Assembly (NCBI GenBank): GCA_001574975.1
Contig: KQ965747.1
Span: 127,438 to 191,437, forward strand
DNA length: 64,000 bases
DNA from: Gonapodya prolifera JEL478
Taxonomy: Eukaryota > Monoblepharomycota > Monoblepharidomycetes > Monoblepharidales > Gonapodyaceae
Direction: 5' to 3'
Position 1 is the stretch's first letter. Every line of letters starts with the position of its first letter. The translations under genes were made by a program, and so were the position numbers. Positions 1 through 11,100 of the stretch are shown here, piece after piece. The notes beneath the pieces were generated by a model that saw only the letters and a list, made by a program, of their open reading frames with translations, did no database searches and was not told the DNA's origin.

Positions 1-205
1 TGTTGAATGTTCTGCCGATTTGGAGTTCTACCGTTCATGGAACACTGAATTAGTGGCGAAGATAATTGGAGATAAATGATGTTTATTCAGATGTACTTAA
101 GCTCATTTGTATTCTAATCTGATTTTGCCTTTGACTCTCCAATCGTTTTGACGCTTGTGCACTCCTGTTTCGAACAGTGTTGACCGTGGTCCGCTTAATC
201 TAACC
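1..205. repeat. Diverged direct repeat, copy A
   Basis: This stretch resembles 7368-7570 in the same orientation. Shared blocks occur in the same order and spacing: GTTGAATGTTCTGCCGAT, TGGCGAAGATAAT, AATCGTTTTGACGC and GTTTCGAACAG, with substitutions and small indels between them. The similarity may continue left of the window. It carries no open frame that I can support. It could be a segmental duplication, the end of an old mobile element, or non-coding parts of paralogous genes. The similarity is seen directly; its origin is unknown. Confidence 0.7.
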
Positions 206-1521
206 AGCAGATCATGGTTGGCAGATCTTTTTTGGGGGCGGAGTTCAACTTTGCTAGGGCGCCGACAATTTTAGTTCAAAGGATGAATTATTTATCTGGT
301 GTCACGACTATCCAAACTTCTGTCTCCGTGGACGCCCCAGCACTACAGTAACTTGCGATTCAATCGGAGCCTCTAGCGCCAACTTGAACTTCAAAAGGGA
401 CACTGATGCAAGTCGCAAGCCGCAAGAGGGGGACCGAGATTCCTTTGCGGTGACGACGGCGCCCAAAATATAAATGAGGAGGCTCCGGTGACAGGGTGGG
501 ACCGTTGCCACATGGAATGGAAGCGATCAGTGACGTATTGAAATTGTACCCTTTTGGTGAGAATAGTGAGAATGTCACGTTTCTGCCCTGCCCTGCAGAT
601 GCCGCGAGCTCTCCAAAATACCGTGGTAAACAGTAGAGCACTGACGGTGAGCGTGCAGAGCCTGTGCGGGGTTCTGTGGAGATTCATTTCATGACTCAGC
701 ACAGTGCTTGAGAATGACATGTTCGACACGCCCCACGGTCCACGAACACTAATCCCACAAAAGCATGAGAGATCAGCGTGCGGCCGGAAGCACTCACTGA
801 CCTCCCTCCAAGTAGCGTTCATATGAATTGTCCAAACACGCGACGCTGAACACAGGCGTCTGATCCATTCACCGTTCACTGAGGTAGGTACAACACTTGT
901 GACATTTGGAGTTGGGAATAAGGAAAATTCGTGTCGCGCTTTATTGCATTTCCCTCTTTGAGGAGTCACTAATCCGACTTTGAGTAGTGAAACGTTGTCT
1001 TTTCCCTCTTTGTGAAAACCAATCAGGAGAGAGTTTCACACGTTCTCCAACCCAATACCCCTGAGGATGTATGGGTCGTATTTGGGCGTGTCTAGGAGAT
1101 GACCTCGCTCCAAATGAAAGATGCGAACCACTGGAGCTCTCCAGACACTAAATGAAGACGCGATATGATATGAGTTGCCCATAAAAGAATAGTTAAAATG
1201 GAAGTGATTTGAAACGAAAGATTTCATGGCTTTCATGGCGAGCAGGATCGAATGAGTCCCCCCATCACCGGCGCAGAAATAACGCGATCGCACGCACTCA
1301 TCGCCAATCTTCCGCCATCCGATGAACTAGGATGGGCGGAAGTGGCGCAGTCAGGGAAGACGGTGCTGTGGCAACGCGACCCTGCGACCCGCTGGCTAAT
1401 AAAAGGAACGCGTCGCATTCAGCCGACAGTCTTCATCCATCTCAATCATCTGAACACATCAGACGCTTCATCTTCCGTCTCCTCTCTACGCGATCTTCAC
1501 CCTTGAATCATCACCGCCACC
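206..1521. other. No supported gene; open frames of unknown status, then promoter of next gene
   Basis: Two minus-strand open frames lie here (391-969, 192 codons; 1036-1293, 85 codons). I recognise no domain in either and found no convincing splice or start context, so I do not call genes. On the plus strand a TATA-like TAATAAAAG lies near 1398-1406, about 120 bp before the ATG of the secreted-protein gene at 1522, followed by a pyrimidine-rich leader. This fits a promoter and 5' leader for that gene. Confidence 0.4.
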
Positions 1522-2993
1522 ATGCGCGCCTCCTTCGCCGCCGCCCTCTTCGCGCTCTTCGCGATCGCCCGCGTCTTCGCAGCTCCCATCAACACGACCT
1601 GGGCGTCCGACCAGCTCAGGGGATACAACCTGTCGGCCGCTCTGGGCGCACTCGAGAACGCGCCGCTGACGCTCTCCGACGCGCTTCCCTTCCTCCGATG
1701 GGCCACGCTCGACGACGCGGTCGACATGGCGGTGTCTCTGTCGCTCAGCGCGCAGTGCAAGAAGATCGTCGCCAAGAGGAACGAGTGGATCAAGGTCGCA
1801 GTGTCGTGCGGGGCCTTGGATGTCTGGGACGCCTTCATGGTGAGTCGTCGCGCCGATGGCAGCGCTGGAACACTCATCTCATCTCACTCACTCGGCAAAA
1901 TCAATCATCTTCCCTTTCACATACTCTAGACTCCCCTCAACGCCACGCAGCTGTCGAACCTGTCCTACGTGACCCACAAGTACGCAGACCCTATCTGCTC
2001 CGTCCAAGACGACTGCAGGCGCTCGCTCCAAAGCTTCTGGAAGAGGTCTTACGCTGTGAGTACCTTTGCACTCGTCTCTCAGTCTTTGTTCTTGCATGAA
2101 CCACGCTGACTCTGCGTTCCCCGCCGCGATCAGGCCTGCGGTAACGAAACTGTCCTCGACAACCACGCCACGCCCGCTGTCGTGGTCGGACTGCTCAACC
2201 GCACCGTTCCCGGTCTCACCATCCCCGCCACGCTCCCCGACTGGGCCAGTAAGTCCTCATTTTTGTTATACATCTAACTCATCCCCTCATCTCATAACTT
2301 CATCTCCTTGTCCCTCCACATCCACAAACTCACTCATCCCATCTCACACTTGCATCCCATCTCACACCTCCATTCAAGACATCTCCTCCCCCGCCTACCT
2401 CCTGAACCTCACCGTGACCGACGTCTTCGACCTTTTGAACCTCTCGCTCGCCGTCGCATGCACCCAGAACAACGCCACGGGGGACTACTGCCTCGCCGAG
2501 GTCGGAGCTAAACTCGAGCCTGCGGTTGCTGCTGTCCTTGGGAAGGTGTTTGCTGGGAGTGAGTCCGCCCTTCCCTCTTCCCTTTCCCTTCTCGCCCTCT
2601 TTCCCCTCCCTAACCCCGCATATTCACTCTGAACGTCTCTCAGACGCCTTCTCCTTCACCGATCCCGCAATCCTCACCCTCCTCACCACGATCACCGACA
2701 CCACATTCCTCTGCTCCGACTGCGTGGGCCAGCTTGTGCGTACCGTCGCAGTCGACCACGCGGGGGATAAGATCGTAAGGGCGCTGAAGCAGGGCGTGGA
2801 TGTTGCTGTGGGGTTGAGGGAGGTGAGTTTGGTTGAAAGGGAGGGGGTGGGGGGTGGGGGTTTTGGTGGCGACGAGACTAAATTGGTGACTGTTTTGGTT
2901 TGATTTGGAAAGCAATGCACGGTCGTCGTTCCGGCAAACACGACCACGACCACGACCACGACCACCGGCAATGTCACGACTATCAGGCGCTAA
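1522..2993 (+). CDS. Small secreted cysteine-containing glycoprotein with Thr-rich tail
   Basis: I join six exons: 1522-1839, 1930-2055, 2134-2248, 2379-2558, 2644-2822 and 2913-2993, giving 332 residues. Every intron is GT-AG, mostly with GTGAGT or GTAAGT donors, and the phases close. The protein begins with a clear signal peptide (hydrophobic core AALFALFAIARVFA, cleavage expected near AAP). The mature part has several cysteines and many N-glycosylation sequons (NTT, NLS, NAT, NET, NRT, NIS, NLT). It ends with an eight-threonine run encoded by an (ACG ACC) repeat, a likely O-glycosylated tail. I recognise no known family. The features suggest an extracellular or wall-associated protein. It is the first gene inside the repeat-flanked accessory region. 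Confidence 0.75.
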
Positions 2994-3441
2994 TCCGCCT
3001 GCCCCCTTGCCTTCCCTTCCCTTCCCTTCCCTTCCCATCCCGCCCCGGCCCTTTGCCTTTACGTACCGCAAATAACCATACATACACACACACAGACACA
3101 CTCGGTTTTTGGATGACACCGCATGCTGGTACTTGGCATGAATACCCATTTGAGCAGCAGTATTGTAATTTTTCGTACGGATATCAAGCTAGCAGTACCG
3201 CACTTGGATTAGTTTGTATCAAGATGCCGTATATATAATATGTCGTGCAAGATGTCCATTCTTCATGATGACCACTAAAATCATTCCAAATGTACAATCC
3301 GAACAAGGCTTTGAGGAAGATCCTGTCGATACGCATGGACATATTGACCACTGATCGAGGAATAATACAACTGTTAATTCATGATTATCCTCGACTGCAC
3401 TGCAACGCAGTGCACGCGCGGGAGGCGAATCTCCGATCTCG
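2994..3441. other. Intergenic, with a CCCTT microsatellite
   Basis: This gap holds a short pyrimidine repeat (CCCTT units, about 3009-3036) just past the stop of the secreted-protein gene, followed by a short CA-rich stretch near 3083-3100. I see no gene. Confidence 0.6.
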
Positions 3442-4008
3442 TCAAGCACATTGAACACAGGGCACGCTTATCATTTGCTCCGCAGGTGCCAGCTCCATTC
3501 CATCCGTTACATCAGCTGAATGTATCGCCGGAAGTCCAAACTTCGTCATGAACCTTGCCGCCACCCCGGGACCTCTGATCCACCCCACCGGATACGCTAG
3601 TTCTCTGAGCGCTGGATGAGACAAGAACACCTCGACGTTAGGTGCGGCTTCGCTCCATTTTGTTCGTTCAAGGTTTGCTTGGAACATGTGAGAAATGTCA
3701 AGAGACTTCAGGTGGCCCAAGCCGGAGACCATGACTTCAAGGGCTCTGGGATCCTTCAACGAGGTCGCTGTGCAGCCAAAGCGCTCGAGGTAGAGGGAGT
3801 GCTTTGGCGAGGAGGCGAAAGGCGTTGTCCCCCATGCAGGAGGACAGATGCAAGCTTTTGAGATGTGGGAGATGGTGCAGAACCAACATGACGGCGTCAT
3901 TGTTGATTTCAATGAATGGTTCGTTGACAGTGTCCAGCATCCCGTACTGGAAGTAAAAATGTCGCAAGTTAGTGAAATGAACAAGGTGCAAGAGGGTATG
4001 CATGTCAA
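3442..4008 (-). pseudogene. LRR/F-box-like protein fragment, frameshifted
   Basis: Two minus-strand frames together read like leucine-rich-repeat protein. The upstream frame (about 4003-3800) has phrases such as LVHFTNLRHFYF and LHHLPHLKSLHLSSC. The downstream frame (about 3800-3442) continues with ALEVMVSGLGHLKSLDIS and HPALRELAYPVGW. The frame change near 3790-3810 means either a frameshift (decay or assembly error) or an unseen intron. The repeated 'LxxLxxLxLS' spacing is what F-box/LRR proteins show. No F-box is visible and the 5' end is not defined. The neighbouring 4.1-6.3 kb is also decayed, so a pseudogene is likelier than an intact gene. Confidence 0.4.
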
Positions 4009-4119
4009 TAGGAGTGGGATCTTAATGGGTGAATCAAAAATGAAGGAGAGTGAGAGCGACTAGAGCTTCCTGCACTGATACTGGACCACATTTATAATCA
4101 CTTGCTCATCTGATTCCTT

Positions 4120-6360
4120 ACGGAACTAGCAGTGGAGAGAGAGCTGGTGCAACTCGCCCCATTGGATATCCTCCAAGAAACATGTGATGGGATTTCTGTC
4201 ATTGTTAAGAAACAAGGGATGCTGGTATTCTGACTGCATGCTGCAAATAATAACAAATGACTGCAGATTCTCAATGGCTGCAGCATTACCAAGCTGAATT
4301 CTAAGGTCTTAGAATTATTGCAACAAAGTGTCAACTGGTTGACTGCACAGGACGCAGTTTGAAATGCTTCACCGACAGTGCAAAATAAACTTCCTGAAAT
4401 GTCTCACTTGTTGTTGTTGCAAGGTGCCCGCAGTGAACCATAGTGGTACATTAAAGTCAGTTGCTTGATCAAACTGCACAAAGGGTCCCTGTACTCCATA
4501 TCACAGTCTCCTTTTTACTGGTAACACAAGTTCCAATTTGCAAAGGTTCTTCAGTGTTGGTATGACCTCCTCAACTGCAAGGTTCCTGTGAATCAAATCC
4601 ATCATGTTCATGATGGCTAGAGAATGCAGCGCTACCCAAAAATTAAAGTGCTTCTGTGTACTGAAGAAATACTGCAGCTTATGCAAGTTGAACTTCACTG
4701 TTTGTATGGGGTTAACGCTGGTTGACCCATACAGTTCATCACTGAATGTTTGTTTCTGAGCCAGCTCAATGTGGCACTGTTGCTCAAGCGTAAGTTTTCA
4801 CTGGTCAACAGTGGAATCAAGTCTCCTGCATGTGCATTTGCTCCAGCTTCAACTGTTCCAAGTTGAAACTATTGAAAATATGGCCACCATTTCAAGAGGA
4901 TCAACAGCACTCACCACACCTACAACATTGAGCAAATGTCCTGATTGCAAGACAATTTTCCAGCAATCTTGTCCACAATTTCAACAGCAAGCTTTCTTGC
5001 CATACCAGCGTTCCAGGATTCCATCTCACTTTGGCAAGCTGCCAGGCAGGATCGCCTTTGCTTACAGAAAGACAGGCAGAAACAACTGCGCAAAGGAGGT
5101 CTGGTCAATTCTTTGGGAGTTGCATTTTGGCTTGTGGGCTGTTGGTAATGGAAGAACCCAGTCTAGGAAGAACTTTGTGCTAGTTTGAAATTGGGTCAGA
5201 ATTGGCATGACTGATCAGTGAAGGAGTGCTGGTGGTGGGATAATCAGTCATTTTACCTCAGACAATTGTGGCAACCAAGCAGTCCCAGTGTTATATTTGT
5301 TGCAAGATCATCTGATATTGTGAGGAAACCAATATTTGTGTTATCTCTTACATCTTGTCCTTGGGTTCAAGAAGACATTGCTGAGAACTTCTCTGTCTCT
5401 TGTTAAATCATCACCAGCAATTTTTGTCAACCCCTGCAATGATTTCTTGGTCCCAGGTGTAGCATCCCGCAAACTCAACAACATGGCTCTACTCTTCATC
5501 AATGCCAACTCTTGTGGAGTTTTGAATGTGGAATAGTCCTCCAAATCATTCAATGTGTCAATAACTGACTGTGATGGAGGTAACACAAGTGGTTGTCATA
5601 CATCAAAAGTGTGTGGTAGATGTGGCTGCTGTGAGGCAAAGTAATGTTGAATCTGGAGATAGAAGGCTTTGGCGTTGGTTTGGTGTGTGCTTACTTCACC
5701 CAGTGTCTGTTGTGGATCCAGACCTGATCTTTCAATGAAATCATAGACACACGCATCTGCAGTCATCTTCAGAGTGGAGAAGGCTTGTGCGTGAGACAGG
5801 GCAGTCATTTGAAGAGTTTGCTCCTCCCCAAGCCAAAAGAACTCCCATGTCTCCACACAATCAGTAAGAACAACAAGCTCATGGAATTGTTGTGGAGAAT
5901 CATGGAAGAGTAGCAGTTCAGCAATAGCCTGGTGGGTCTCTTTTGCAGATAATACCTTTGGCTTTTTGATTTCAACAAATGCAAAACTCTTTTGAAAACA
6001 CAAAACTCAATATCAGGGGACCCAATAAGTAGTATCTGGAAGCAACTTAAATATCATCATTCCCATGACACAACTGGGAGAAATCACCCACATTTGCTTT
6101 GCTCAATAAAAGAGACAGAGGTTTTGTGTGCACATCTTCCACCACACACCTATTGTGAAGTCTCAAATGATGCATGAAATATTCCACAATGTCTCCTATC
6201 CTGTCATTTTCTCTGTCAGTATCTCCCCAATCAAATTCTGGAACATCCCCCATTTTGGGTAATGTCTCAAAGATATTGTTCATAACCTGATGATGATCAG
6301 CCAACAGAGACATCTTGTCACACTGACATCCACTAATGTGGAGTATATAGTGTAGTATGA
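4120..6360. other. CpG-depleted island covering crinkler-like remnants
   Basis: Reading line by line I count about 14-15 CG dinucleotides in roughly 2.2 kb, whereas the flanking genes carry many per hundred bases. The stretch is also richer in A+T and in TG/CA. This is what long-term deamination of methylated cytosines, or a RIP-like process, leaves behind. It coincides with the decayed CRN-like coding remnants on the minus strand and ends near 6380, where CG becomes normal again. Foreign origin with different base composition is the alternative. Confidence 0.7.
5341..6313 (-). pseudogene. Crinkler (CRN)-like protein remnant with nuclease-fold motif
   Basis: Three consecutive minus-strand frames (6313-6047, 6003-5596, 5586-5341) look like one former gene broken by stops and gaps. 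The middle piece has the sequence AFVEIKKP followed by an alpha-helical AIAELL segment, then VVLTDCVETWEFFWL. The order E-x-K, helix, 'LTD...W.FFW' is the pattern I associate with the PD-(D/E)XK-like C-terminal domains of CRN proteins known from oomycetes and chytrids. A UGA separates the middle and last pieces. No N-terminal LxLFLAK-type region or complete frame is present. The family call is from memory of the pattern and is moderate. The gene is not functional as read. Confidence 0.45.
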
Positions 6361-7367
6361 GTGTTGGGTATTAGCTGCTGTGCCACTACTGTGGCCGCGG
6401 GTTTAGATGTGCACACCTGCAGGACGTGCCCTAAGTTTGGCATCACGTTCCTGCAGGTGAGTTCTATGCACATTACGTCTTGCTATGTACATCTGATCAT
6501 ATATACACGTTCCTGCAGTTTACAGGCTTGTGCAGCTCACCTAGGTTGTGTAGCACATCTAAGTTGAAGAAACAATACTAGCATGTTATGTCACCTCTAT
6601 ACTTTTTAGGTGCATGTCAATTGCAGTATTTTGAAAAGTTGCGTCCGAAATTTCAGGGGCCTTATGCTCCTTCAAATCATTTGTCTTCAAGTGCTTGCAG
6701 GTGTTGAACAATTTCCGTTGCTGTATTTTCCATTACTTCCTTTGCAGTGTCCATCAACAATTCTATTGTGTCAGTTCCTTCCATATTGAATGTAAAATGG
6801 AACACACTTCATGGAGGCGCTGTCACCTACCACTCTGAATCAAGGGCAAAACCTGAGCTAGGAATGTTGATTTCAGATTATCAAAGACACCTATCAAATA
6901 AGTGACCCAATAAAACCTTGTGGTCCATGGACAACAACATGAATGTGCTCTTCTGAAAGTGGGTTGGACAGATGCGATTGAAGGAGCAAGGCAAAGATTT
7001 GGCAGCCAACTCCCAACTTGAGAGCTCAAAATTTTTGCGCAGCAATACTTCTTGTAGAACTTCCTCTAGCCATGAGTACTGATACCAGCCAAAAACAGGT
7101 CCAAAATGCAATATTTTCTCTGGATGCACACTACAGTGGTTAGGCCATTAAGCCAACAAGATTTTTCCGTTGCCAATATACAGTCGTAATTTTTTACCAC
7201 TAGACGCTGTACCAGCCAAGAATGTAATTGACAGGTGTTGTGCCGACAGACTCTAAGCTTGCGCAGATGACTAGAATTCCCTTTCATATTAAAGGTAAAG
7301 TCTACTTACTACATGCCGCTATAAATTCCAGACTTTGAGAATTTCCAATGCGCTCCAACGGGGTTCC
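6361..7367. other. Non-coding stretch with a small inverted repeat
   Basis: No gene is supported. At 6414-6428 and 6444-6459 lie near-perfect inverted copies of CACCTGCAGGACGTG (one extra T in the second arm) with a 15-base loop. A direct copy of the second arm, CACGTTCCTGCAG, recurs at 6506-6518. Short minus-strand open frames at 6823-7287 show no recognisable domain. Confidence 0.45.
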
Positions 7368-7570
7368 GTTGAATGTTCTGCCGATAGGAGTTCTGCCGCG
7401 GAACATTTCAATGTAATGGCGAAGATAATCGGAGAAGACAAATGTTTCTTTAGATGTGTAACGGCTTATTTTTGTACACTAATCGAGTCGTCTCTCTTGG
7501 TCTTGACTAATCGTTTTGACGCCCATGCACCTACGTTTCGAACAGGTTCAACTATGGTCAAAGTGCTGTG
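7368..7570. repeat. Diverged direct repeat, copy B
   Basis: This is the second copy of the repeat at 1-205, in the same orientation. The shared blocks include GTTGAATGTTCTGCCGAT, GGCGAAGATAAT, AATCGTTTTGACGC and GTTTCGAACAGG. The two copies bracket the secreted-protein, LRR-like and CRN-like segment. Confidence 0.7.
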
Positions 7571-7720
7571 CCACGCCTACAAAGATATTTCGTAATTAGT
7601 AATCCTTCACCTCGTGACTGGGTGAACCGGGAACAAAACTCCGGCACTGACTTGAAATGAAGTATAGTTTAGGTCTACAGTTCCTTCAATTGCATTACAA
7701 ATTTCCATCATTGGTCTCTC

Positions 7721-9992
7721 ATGTCTTCCTCCACACAGCTGCAGGTTCTTATCAATCGATATAGCTATTGCTATCGACCGTCTCATTGTTTGTCCACGTG
7801 CAGTTCCAAATCCGACAGAATGCCCAAGAAATACAGGATTACGTCGCAGATTTGCGGGTGTGGGAGAAGGAAATAAAGGAAAAGGACAAGAACGCTAAGG
7901 ATACGACGCGGAAAAAGGTGAGAATCGCCCGATTGGAGCCCCTCATTGTTGAAAACTCGTGGTGAACGCCGTCGAACGAATTCGTTTCCACTTGCGGGGC
8001 CAACGTCCAGGCTCTACCGCCTGTTCGAGGCGTAAATGTCGACATCTCTCCTCCATCAAGTCGTTCCACCTCTCGTGCACCATCTCCTACTCCAGCCCCC
8101 GAGTCAAAGGAGACTCCGACTGCAATTAGTAACGGAACCAGCCATTCTGAGCCTACCAAGCTCGAGCCACAACGTCATCAGAGGATAAAATCGTCGGACT
8201 ATCGTGCATGGGACACATTCGATGTCGATAAGATGGTGGAGGTGGTGGACGCCGATGCCGAAACGTCAAAGAGCAGTTCGGACAAGCCAAAGAAAGCGGA
8301 CCAGGCGAATGCCAAGAAACCAATTCCTATGGTGGCAGATTTGGGATTCGAGCCTTCCATGTCGGAGAAGAAGAGGTTGGAAAAGGCACTGATGGAAAAA
8401 GAAATCGTGAGTTCATGGTTGTCGCACGTGTTCACAGAAAGCAGTTTTCCAAATTTTCGCCGCCTCCTTTAGGGTAACGAACTCTTTAAGAAATCCCTCT
8501 TTGCTCAATCGATACCCCACTACAGCACTGCAATGTCCCTGGACCCGAAAGACCCGGTGTACCCACTCAACCGCGCCGCCGCCTTCTTGAAGCTCCGCCA
8601 GTGGTCCGACGCCGAAAAGGACTGCAACGTTGTTCTGAAGCTGGACGCCAAAAACGTAAAGGGGCTCTGGAGGCGGGGTATCGCGAGGAGGGAGCTGGGT
8701 CATTTGACGCGGGCCAAGGAGGATTTGGAGCTGGCGGCAGTCCTGGAACCAACCAATAAAAGTGTAAAAGAGGAGCTGAAAAACGTTTTGGCAGCGATCA
8801 AGGCCCCTCAGTCTGCATCAGCGTCCAAGAAAGTCGAACGACCGTTGAGGAGACGTCTCAAGATCGTTGAGGTCGGGGAACCCGTCCCGGACACTGAATT
8901 CGCCCCACCTCAGCCAGTAGCTTTTGCTGATGTACGGAAAACTGTTATTGAACGCGTCTCTCCTCCATCGACGCCGTCAAATCAACCTGCGCTGCGACCG
9001 TCCTCTGCCAACACGTCGCCCTCCCCGCCGCAAACTTCTCGCCCTGTTTCCGACAGAGTGGTGGAAAGAACTCCGATGCTTGCGGTCGCAACGCCATCTC
9101 CACCACGTGCCACAGCTCGGGCCACTCCTGTACCCGAACAAAAAAGTAGCCCGACGCCTCGGATCATGGAGGTCCCAGCAGATGAGCCTCTCGCTTCAAA
9201 ACCTGCATCCAGATCGAGCTCACCACCTCGTCCGAAGACATCTTCGCCCCCAAGAAAGCCGTTGATTTCCGAGGTGGTCTCGGTTCTCCAGGGACGGACG
9301 GCTCCGAGCTTGGAAGCCTCCACGGCAAAGGAAATTTCGTCGCCAGCAACTCTACCAAACACTGGTCTGCCCTCCTCATCCACTTTGCCTCGACTCGCGG
9401 AATCCTCAGCCCCTTCAAAGGATGACGCACCCTTGACCCCTCGCGTGAAGATTCCTCCCCCACCAACGACCTTGTTGGAATTTGAGCGCGGCTGGAGATC
9501 GACCAAAGGGGATGTGGTGGCTACGTACATATACTTGAAGGTGTGTATCATAATAATTTATCACAAGCTGCAAGTATCGGGAAACACTCATTGCACCCCC
9601 GCCCCCTTCAACCGAATCGGAATACCAGTCCATCCCTATTTCCGCCTACCCAAGTCTCCTCAAATCCGGCCTCGAGTCCCACCACCTCACGCGCATCCTC
9701 AGTTCGCTCCAGGACTTTTACCTCGCCCGAGATCCGCTCGAGGAGACTCTGAACACGTTGAAGGGTTTGCGAAGTGTACCACGATTTGCAATGGGAGTAA
9801 TGTTCTTGGGGAAGGACGAAAAGACGAGTGAGTGTAATTGTTGACAATCATTCGGGTTAACGGTCGCTCACCTGCCTTGAAGCTCTGGATCACATCTTTA
9901 AACACTTACTCTCCACGAGTGAGCGAGATGGATCGGGTATTGCAAGAAATGATGTTTTGGACCTTGCTAAGGCATACCAGATTAAGATTTAG
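7721..9992 (+). CDS. RPAP3: RPAP3-like R2TP co-chaperone (TPR plus RPAP3_C domain)
   Basis: Six exons: 7721-7744, 7804-7917, 8011-8406, 8473-9540, 9629-9827 and 9883-9992, all GT-AG, giving 636 residues. The N-terminus has FQIRQNAQEIQDYVADLRVW and later RIKSSDYRAWDTFDVDK, both typical of the RPAP3/SPAG1 group. One TPR unit follows (GNELFKKSLFAQSIPHYSTA, then NRAAAFLKLRQWSDAEKDC and RRGIARRELG). A long Ser/Pro-rich linker leads to a C-terminal RPAP3_C domain that starts at TTLLEFERGW and spans an intron. RPAP3 links HSP90 to RUVBL1/2 for assembly of RNA polymerase II, snoRNPs, PIKKs and, in ciliated organisms, dynein arms. Only one TPR cluster is present, against two in animal RPAP3. SPAG1 is the alternative name. 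Confidence 0.85.
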
Positions 9993-10155
9993 TCGCCTAG
10001 TCGGCACAGAGCTGAATTTTCGAAGAGAAAGTCGAAACAAGAATGCTTTTATCCCTTATCATGACTCGAAAATTATCGTGAATGGGTTTTACGTACGTCG
10101 AATGACCTCCGCAAGTTGAAATAAGTACTTGCACAACTGAACTTCCAACTCCTGG

Positions 10156-10919
10156 ATGGCGCGAACTGTGAAACAGTCCACCGAGTTCTACTTCCTCGAT
10201 GGAGACATCATCATCGAAGCTGGAACGGCAAAGGGCTCCCTTTTCATGTAAGCCGCCCAGAACGCCGACCCCACGACTGAGGATGTTGTGATCGTCTTTA
10301 AGACGTACAGGCGGCTGCTCCTGGACGCATCACCGGATTTCAAGAACATGCTTGAGGATTTGAGCGAGGCTTCGGGTGGGATGGATCACGGCGACCTGCC
10401 GGTGAGTGAAGCAGTTGTTGAACGGAATAGCATAACTCAACCATACCGCATGACGAACACATCTTCTGTGGACAGGTGTTACCACTGAGCGACCATCCCG
10501 ATACCGTCCTACTGTTCCTGAAGTGGCTCCACCGGTCCTTGAAGACATCCGAGTTCGAGCACTGCTGGCGAAAGCTGCTTGACTTCGCTGACAAATACAA
10601 CATTCCGACTTTACTTGAGATGTGTGAGATGTTCTTGGAAGCCAGACTGAGCTCTCTTAAAAGTTTGGATGTGTTCAAAGTGCTTGCCGTGTTCAAACTT
10701 GCAGAGAGGTTTGGATTCAAAAAGGTCGCAGGGCTCACCGTGGACCGGGCAGCACGCCGATTTTGGTCGAAACCGGTTAATGAGAGGGTGGAGACTATTA
10801 TGTCGCTCTCGGCTTCTGGTGGACAAATGCTCTTCACGTGGAAAGACTTGCAGGATAAGAAGCAAGGGGAGAAGCACAGGAACATCCTGCGGCATTCCAC
10901 AACGTTGAAAATTGAGTGA
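10156..10919 (+). pseudogene. BTB/POZ-like gene, array copy 1 (in-frame stop)
   Basis: Two exons (10156-10401, 10476-10919) encode a BTB-like protein. 'FLDGDIIIEAG' near the start resembles BTB strand/helix 1. 'FKTYRRLLLDASPDFKNML' matches the 'VHRxVLAxxSxxFxxM' region, 'DTVLLFLKWLHRSL' matches the dimer-interface helix, and 'LLDFADKYNIPTLLEMCEMFL' is the typical BTB C-terminal helix pair. UAA at 10249-10251 interrupts the frame at codon 32 with the reading frame continuing open on both sides. The gene could still be made from a later start, losing the first strand and helix. It is the best preserved of three tandem copies. BTB proteins usually act as dimeric adaptors, often for cullin-3 ligases; the partner is unknown here. 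Confidence 0.65.
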
Positions 10920-11100
10920 GTGTATTGCGCTTGGTACCAGGCCCATTGTGCGCGGCATAACAGCACGCCAGGGTGCAATTGCTCAATAATCATCGGTAAC
11001 GCGATGGGAAAACTTCTGAAAAGTGAAAAACTCGAGGTTGTGGACATTACCTGGGAAAAATGAAGACATGATTGTTGATTTGGATAAGATGCATATGTGA

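Noticed and set aside
391-1293. Minus-strand open frames of 192 and 85 codons
   Set aside because: No domain, no convincing start or splice context, and codon content that looks like chance; kept only as a note on the gap.
8982-9551. Minus-strand 189-codon open frame opposite RPAP3
   Set aside because: Antisense shadow of the Ser/Pro-rich linker exon.
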